This document shows, piece by piece, positions 34,517 through 37,650 of a stretch of DNA of 37,650 nt (positions within the stretch are counted from its first letter, which is position 1; each line of letters opens with the position of its first letter). The translations under genes were made by a program, and so were the position numbers. Below the pieces are notes generated by a model, which saw nothing but the letters and a program-made list of their open reading frames with translations, searched no databases and had not been told where the DNA came from. Origin of the DNA: Bradyrhizobium altum (lineage in GTDB: Bacteria > Pseudomonadota > Alphaproteobacteria > Rhizobiales > Xanthobacteraceae); the NCBI RefSeq assembly GCF_020889705.1, contig NZ_JACMYP010000054.1:1-37650 (forward strand), given 5' to 3'.

Positions 34517-35210
34517 CCAGTCCTTCCTCGATATCCGGCATCTCGATGCCGGTTATGGCCGCAGCCAGGTCCTGTTCGATGTCAACATCGGCATTCCCTG
34601 GCGCGGCGGCGTCGCCGTGCTCGGCCGCAACGGCGCCGGCAAGACCACGCTGATGAAGACCATCGTCGGCGAGCTCGCGAGCTCGCAAGGCGAACTGTTC
34701 TTCGACGGCCGCGATATCACCCGTCGCCGCACCGAGGAGCGCGTGCGCTCAGGCATCGGCTATGTGCCGCAGGAGCATTCGGTATTCGCCCGCCTGTCGG
34801 TGCGCGACAACCTCGCCGTCGGCTCGCTGACCAATTCCGATACGAGCGCGGTCGATCGCGTGCTCGAGATCTTCCCCAAGCTCGGCCAGCGCCTCGACCA
34901 GCCGGCCGGCACGCTGTCCGGCGGCGAGCGCAAGATGCTGGCGATCGGCCGCGCCATGCTCGGCAATCCGAAACTGCTGCTGTTGGACGAGCCGACCGAA
35001 GGCGTCTGGATCGGCGTGATCGAGGAGATCACCGAGCGGCTGATCGAGCTTGCCAAGAGCATCTCGGTCGTGATCGTCGAGCAGCACCTCGACCTCGCGC
35101 TGCGCGTCGCCGACTACGCCTATGTGCTGGACCGCGGCCGCGTCGCGCTGCAGGGCGCAGCAGGCGAGGTGCGCAACGATCCGGAACTGCTGCGGTACCT
35201 GGCGCCGTAG
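34509..35210 (+). CDS. ABC transporter ATPase (LivF/UrtE family)
   Basis: The 233-residue second ATPase has Walker A GRNGAGKTT (39-47), the Q-loop IGYVPQEHSVFARLSVRDNL, signature LSGGERKMLAIGRAM, Walker B LLLLDEPTEG and the H-loop VIVEQHLDLALRVADYAYVL. After Walker B it reads GVWIGVIEEI where LivF proteins usually have GLAP or GIQP, a small deviation. The GTG start (34509) overlaps the previous gene by 8 bp. It is the last gene of the operon; a dispersed hairpin repeat starts immediately after the stop. Confidence 0.94.
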   Translation: MPDQSFLDIRHLDAGYGRSQVLFDVNIGIPWRGGVAVLGRNGAGKTTLMKTIVGELASSQGELFFDGRDITRRRTEERVRSGIGYVPQEHSVFARLSVRDNLAVGSLTNSDTSAVDRVLEIFPKLGQRLDQPAGTLSGGERKMLAIGRAMLGNPKLLLLDEPTEGVWIGVIEEITERLIELAKSISVVIVEQHLDLALRVADYAYVLDRGRVALQGAAGEVRNDPELLRYLAP

Positions 35211-35270
35211 AGCGTTTCGAGCGAAGTGGACATCGGAGCGCGTGAAGAAAACGCGTCGATGCAACAAGCT
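35211..35270 (+). repeat. Dispersed ~55-bp palindromic repeat, copy B
   Basis: AGCGTTTCGAGCGAAGTGG (35211-35229) and CGCGTGAAGAAAACGCGTC (35239-35257) match copy A at 10421-10475 on the opposite strand. The block CGCGT/ACGCG can form a small stem. It begins immediately after the LivF-like stop, as copy A begins after the DMT transporter stop, which suggests a 3'-end function or insertion preference. Confidence 0.85.
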
Positions 35271-35280
35271 GGAGCCTCGC

Positions 35281-36255
35281 CTACCACGCAATCTGGCTGC
35301 GCTCGGGCCGGCCGCTCAACAGCGGCTTCCCGAACAGTGATGGCACGAGGTCATCGAGGAAGAGCAGCAACTGGGCTCGGAAGCCCGGCCCGGTACCGCC
35401 GGCGCGGCTCAGCGGGATGATCGCCTCGGCGGCCACCTGCCAGGTTACCGCCACGTACGCAAAGCCGGGATTGGCGGTCGCCGCCGTCGCCTGGCCGTGC
35501 GGGCTGTCGAACTGGAATTCAACCAGCGGCACCAATTGGTTCAACGGCTCGTCCTTCGGCGCTCCGCCGTCGAACCGCCTAGTCAGATACAGCGTGCTGT
35601 ACTGGATCGAGAAGCCCCAGTGCAGCGTCTCGACCGCGGGCGAAAGGATGGCGTCAAATCGGCCTGTCACCGGATTGGGGGCCAGCGCCCGGGCTCCCGT
35701 GCCGAGGGGAATCTCGTCGACGACCGCGCCGGTGACGGCAAACGGGCGCAGCCATGACACCGAGTCCGGGAGGTCGCCAAACCCTTTGCCGAAGAAGATG
35801 CCGGGCTGGATCGTGTCGGGCGCGTCGGCACCGACCGCGACAGCACCGGAGTGGCCGATGCCCCAGACGAGGCTGACCGACACCAGCGCTTCGTGGCGGT
35901 TGTCGCGGTAAGCCTCATATTTGAGACCGATATTGGTCTTGTCGAAGCCTGACGTGCGGCCGGTCGGCCAGTTCTGGAGCCATGAGCTATCGACAGTGAA
36001 CGCGAGCGTCGGCGTCAACAGGCGGGCAAAGGCCCCGTTGATGCGGCTCTCGGCGACATTGCTGCCCTGTGCGGGATGATCGAGGTAGCTGAAATTGGGC
36101 AGGATGAGTTCGTCGGCGACGGCGGGGTCGTCGAATGTCATCGTGCCGACGAAATAGCGGTTGCCCGCGATGCCATGCGCGTGCGCCGCCTGCGTCCATA
36201 GCAGCGGCGCGATCAGGAGCGCGCCTCTGCGGAGAGTTTTCGGCCTGCTCGACAT
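35281..36255 (-). CDS. Predicted outer-membrane beta-barrel protein, function unknown
   Basis: The 324-residue protein has a signal peptide (about 1-26, hydrophobic ALLIAPLLW, cleavage near AHA) and a mature part starting HGIAGNRYFVGTMTFDDPAV. Alternating hydrophobic-polar stretches such as RLLTPTLAFTVDSSWLQNW, HWGFSIQYSTLYLTRRF and GFAYVAVTWQVAAEAIIPLS fit transmembrane beta strands. No enzyme motif is present and I do not recognise a named family. It is divergent from an RcnR/DmeR-type metal sensor, and the shared gap contains the sensor's probable operator. It may therefore be metal-controlled, for example in nickel or cobalt passage across the outer membrane; this is inference from position. 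Confidence 0.65.
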   Translation of the reverse strand: MSSRPKTLRRGALLIAPLLWTQAAHAHGIAGNRYFVGTMTFDDPAVADELILPNFSYLDHPAQGSNVAESRINGAFARLLTPTLAFTVDSSWLQNWPTGRTSGFDKTNIGLKYEAYRDNRHEALVSVSLVWGIGHSGAVAVGADAPDTIQPGIFFGKGFGDLPDSVSWLRPFAVTGAVVDEIPLGTGARALAPNPVTGRFDAILSPAVETLHWGFSIQYSTLYLTRRFDGGAPKDEPLNQLVPLVEFQFDSPHGQATAATANPGFAYVAVTWQVAAEAIIPLSRAGGTGPGFRAQLLLFLDDLVPSLFGKPLLSGRPERSQIAW

Positions 36256-36280
36256 CGCCCTGCCTGGAGTAAACTGTCGC

Positions 36281-36309
36281 TTGATCGATATAGGGTACCC
36301 CCCTATACC
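36281..36309 (+). promoter_or_regulatory. Candidate promoter of the metal sensor gene
   Basis: TTGATC (36281-36286), a 17-bp spacer and TATACC (36304-36309). Transcription would start near 36316, within a few bases of the ATG at 36318, so the mRNA may be leaderless; no Shine-Dalgarno is visible. Confidence 0.5.
36289..36307. promoter_or_regulatory. Probable RcnR/DmeR-type operator
   Basis: TATAGGGTACCCCCCTATA has perfect 7-bp inverted ends and a central C6 tract. RcnR/CsoR-family tetramers typically recognise a G/C tract flanked by TA-rich inverted ends. It covers the spacer and -10 of the sensor gene promoter and lies 34 bp from the barrel gene start. Confidence 0.7.
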
Positions 36310-36317
36310 TACGACTC

Positions 36318-36596
36318 ATGTCGCACACCATCAAGCACAAGTCCAAGCTCATGGGCCGGGTCAGGCGCATCAAGGGGCAGATCGAGGCGGTCGAGCGGGC
36401 GGTCGAATCCGAGCTCGGCTGCGCCGACGTGCTGATGCTTGTCGCCTCGGTGCGCGGTGCGGTGAACGGGCTGACCGCCGAGCTGCTCGAAGATCATATC
36501 CGTCATCACGTCGTCGATCCCGCGCATGAGAAAAATCCCGAGAAGGCGCAAGGCGCCGCGGACCTGATCGATGTGGTCCGCACCTACCTCAAGTGA
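36318..36596 (+). CDS. Ni/Co-responsive repressor, RcnR/DmeR type (CsoR family)
   Basis: The 92-residue all-helical protein begins MSHTIKHKSKLMGRVRRIKG, like E. coli RcnR. It carries all four side-chain ligands of the RcnR Ni/Co site: H3, C35, H60 and H64. FrmR lacks H3 and H64, and CsoR has a different Cu(I) ligand set. Such repressors leave DNA when Ni or Co binds and normally control an efflux pump (RcnA or DmeF). No pump gene is visible here; the divergent gene encodes an outer-membrane barrel. ATG 36318 has no Shine-Dalgarno and is close to the predicted transcript start. It probably represses itself through the operator at 36289-36307. Confidence 0.88.
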   Translation: MSHTIKHKSKLMGRVRRIKGQIEAVERAVESELGCADVLMLVASVRGAVNGLTAELLEDHIRHHVVDPAHEKNPEKAQGAADLIDVVRTYLK

Positions 36597-36663
36597 ATCT
36601 TTGGGCTTGTCCATAAGGGCTCGGTCCATGCGCGATTGTTCGCCTTGAGCGTTGAAGCGCCAT

Positions 36664-37140
36664 CTACGCCGACCACGGATGGCGTCCGCGAGAAAGCCCG
36701 GTCCGTGGCCCCCGAGCCGCCCGCATTTTCCGTCGGACGTACCAGGCTGCGACCGAGCAAATCAGCCAGCTAATGGATGCCGCGATGAAGGCGGCCGGGA
36801 CGCTACGCTCCACCGTCAACGCGAAGACAATCGCAAACGCCAGCATGCCGATCGCGCCCAGCGCTGCGCCCGCGGCATCGAGCGCGGCGGCTTGCTGGCC
36901 GCGCCGCTCACCGTCGAGACCTGCTTCCCGCTTGCGGCGGATTTCATGTTTCTCGATCAGGGTCGCGCTGGCGCAGAAGATGGCGGGAAGTGCGAGAAAG
37001 ACGCCGCCGACAGACGCGCCGTAGGTGCTGCTGATCAGGCCGGTGAAGACAGTCACCGTGCCGCCAAGCACGAAACGGATCAGATATTCGTACCAGCGGC
37101 CCTCCCTGAGCGAGGACAGTGAGACGCGGACAGGTGTCAT
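36664..37140 (-). CDS. DUF3147-like small membrane protein 1
   Basis: The 158-residue protein has about four membrane segments: EYLIRFVLGGTVTVFTGLIS, GGVFLALPAIFCASATLI, then after a charged loop (IEKHEIRRKREAGLDGERR) ALGAIGMLAFAIVFALTV and AAFIAASISWLICSVAAWYV. A basic tail follows. It fits the DUF3147-type family, whose function is unknown. ATG 37138-37140 overlaps the stop of the preceding gene as ATGA, and both share the start pattern YxxRFxLGG, so they appear to be a coupled paralogous pair. Confidence 0.75.
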   Translation of the reverse strand: MTPVRVSLSSLREGRWYEYLIRFVLGGTVTVFTGLISSTYGASVGGVFLALPAIFCASATLIEKHEIRRKREAGLDGERRGQQAAALDAAGAALGAIGMLAFAIVFALTVERSVPAAFIAASISWLICSVAAWYVRRKMRAARGPRTGLSRGRHPWSA

Positions 37141-37484
37141 GCCTGTCCTCCGGCGAGGGCGAGCAGGCCGAAGGAGATCGCCAGCCAGACGACAAGCGAC
37201 AGCAATGTCGCGGGGACCGCGCGCAGCCCGGTGCGAATCAGCAGTTGGCAGACGACGAAGCTGTAGACGGCGAGCGCGATCGCGCCGGCGATCATGGCGC
37301 GGCTCTGCAGGCCGGCGTAGTCGGCTCCGTGCTGGACCACGGCGATGCCGAGCGTCGCCAGCGCAACGGACGGTGCCGCTCCGAACAGACCGGCGAAGCT
37401 CTTTGGGCGCAATGCGTCACCCAGCATTGCGAAGGCCGATATCACGGCTCCGCCCAGCAGAAAGCGGACGACGTACTCGGTCAT
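37137..37484 (-). CDS. DUF3147-like small membrane protein 2
   Basis: The 115-residue protein has about four membrane segments: YVVRFLLGGAVISAFAML, GLFGAAPSVALATLGIAV, MIAGAIALAVYSFVVCQLLI and ATLLSLVVWLAISFGLLALA. It lacks the long charged loop and tail of its partner. ATG 37482-37484 overlaps the PAP2 gene stop (ATGA), so the three genes look like one translationally coupled unit. Function unknown. Confidence 0.75.
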   Translation of the reverse strand: MTEYVVRFLLGGAVISAFAMLGDALRPKSFAGLFGAAPSVALATLGIAVVQHGADYAGLQSRAMIAGAIALAVYSFVVCQLLIRTGLRAVPATLLSLVVWLAISFGLLALAGGQA

Positions 37485-37650
37485 CGCCGCTCGCTCCCCC
37501 GCGGATCATCGCCTGGATAGCCGGTCCACAAGCGCAGCAGCCGCTCGAGACCCGCGCCCAGCGCGAAGCCTGCGATCACGTCGCTCGCCCAGTGTGCGAG
37601 AACCGCAATGCGCGTCAGCGACAGGCCGACCGCGACGGCCTGGATGGCGC
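37481..37650 (-). CDS. PAP2-family phosphatase, C-terminal part (partial)
   Basis: The minus-strand frame runs in from the window edge and ends in TGA at 37481-37483, giving the last 55 residues or so. I translated it by hand: it contains LSLTRIAVLAHWASDVIAGF followed by ALGAGLERLLRLW. The HWxSDVxxGxxLG pattern is the C-terminal active-site motif (C3) of PAP2/lipid phosphatases, where the His is the nucleophile. The N-terminal motifs lie outside the window. The gene overlaps the DUF3147-like gene by 4 bp. Confidence 0.8.
   Translation of the reverse strand, partial: AIQAVAVGLSLTRIAVLAHWASDVIAGFALGAGLERLLRLWTGYPGDDPRGSERR

Noticed and set aside
36318..36596. Assignment of the metal sensor as FrmR (formaldehyde) or CsoR (copper)
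   Set aside because: The H3/C35/H60/H64 set and the MSHTI start fit the RcnR/DmeR Ni/Co group better; no formaldehyde or copper genes adjoin.

Overview
The window looks like chromosomal DNA of a Bradyrhizobium-type alphaproteobacterium (order Hyphomicrobiales, family Nitrobacteraceae). It is uniformly GC-rich. The gene order lysC-ptsP-prfA-prmC-DUF4167 with ubiG on the opposite strand is, as I recall, typical of that group. The intergenic gaps carry several families of dispersed palindromic repeats of the kind common in Bradyrhizobium and Rhodopseudomonas. This assignment is inference from gene content; no rRNA, tRNA, CRISPR array, phage or insertion sequence was recognised.

Layout. 1-7.9 kb: the 3' end of a methyltransferase gene, then a minus-strand housekeeping block (DUF4167 protein, PrmC, RF1, the PTS-Ntr enzyme PtsP, aspartate kinase LysC). 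8.1-10.4 kb: plus-strand bPH-domain protein, UbiG and a DMT-family transporter. 10.5-13.4 kb: a tight minus-strand operon comF-grxC-nitrilase-DUF1178-EamA with overlapping stop and start codons. 13.4-16.5 kb: a BioC-like methyltransferase, a MutT-type Nudix hydrolase and a TadG-like vWA protein. 16.8-23 kb: ArgJ, an exported parvulin divergent from SecA, and a VOC protein. 23.3-25.8 kb: a large membrane protein with a spermidine-synthase-like domain between two membrane blocks.

The most distinctive region is 25.8-35.2 kb. A MarR regulator is divergent from two tandem AmiC-like ligand-binding proteins that lack signal peptides. These are followed by an amidase-signature amidase and a complete urea/amide-type (HAAT) ABC importer (two permeases, a Tat-exported binding protein, two ATPases). 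This looks like an inducible amide uptake and hydrolysis locus in which two cytoplasmic binding proteins may act as sensors. Palindromes of the form TTGAA...TTCAA sit in front of both the sensor pair and the amidase.

At 35.3-37.65 kb an RcnR/DmeR-type Ni/Co sensor with all four expected metal ligands is divergent from a predicted outer-membrane barrel protein. Between them is a G/C-tract operator overlapping a promoter that would give a nearly leaderless mRNA. The window ends with two small tandem DUF3147-like membrane proteins and the 3' end of a PAP2 phosphatase gene, all joined by ATGA overlaps.
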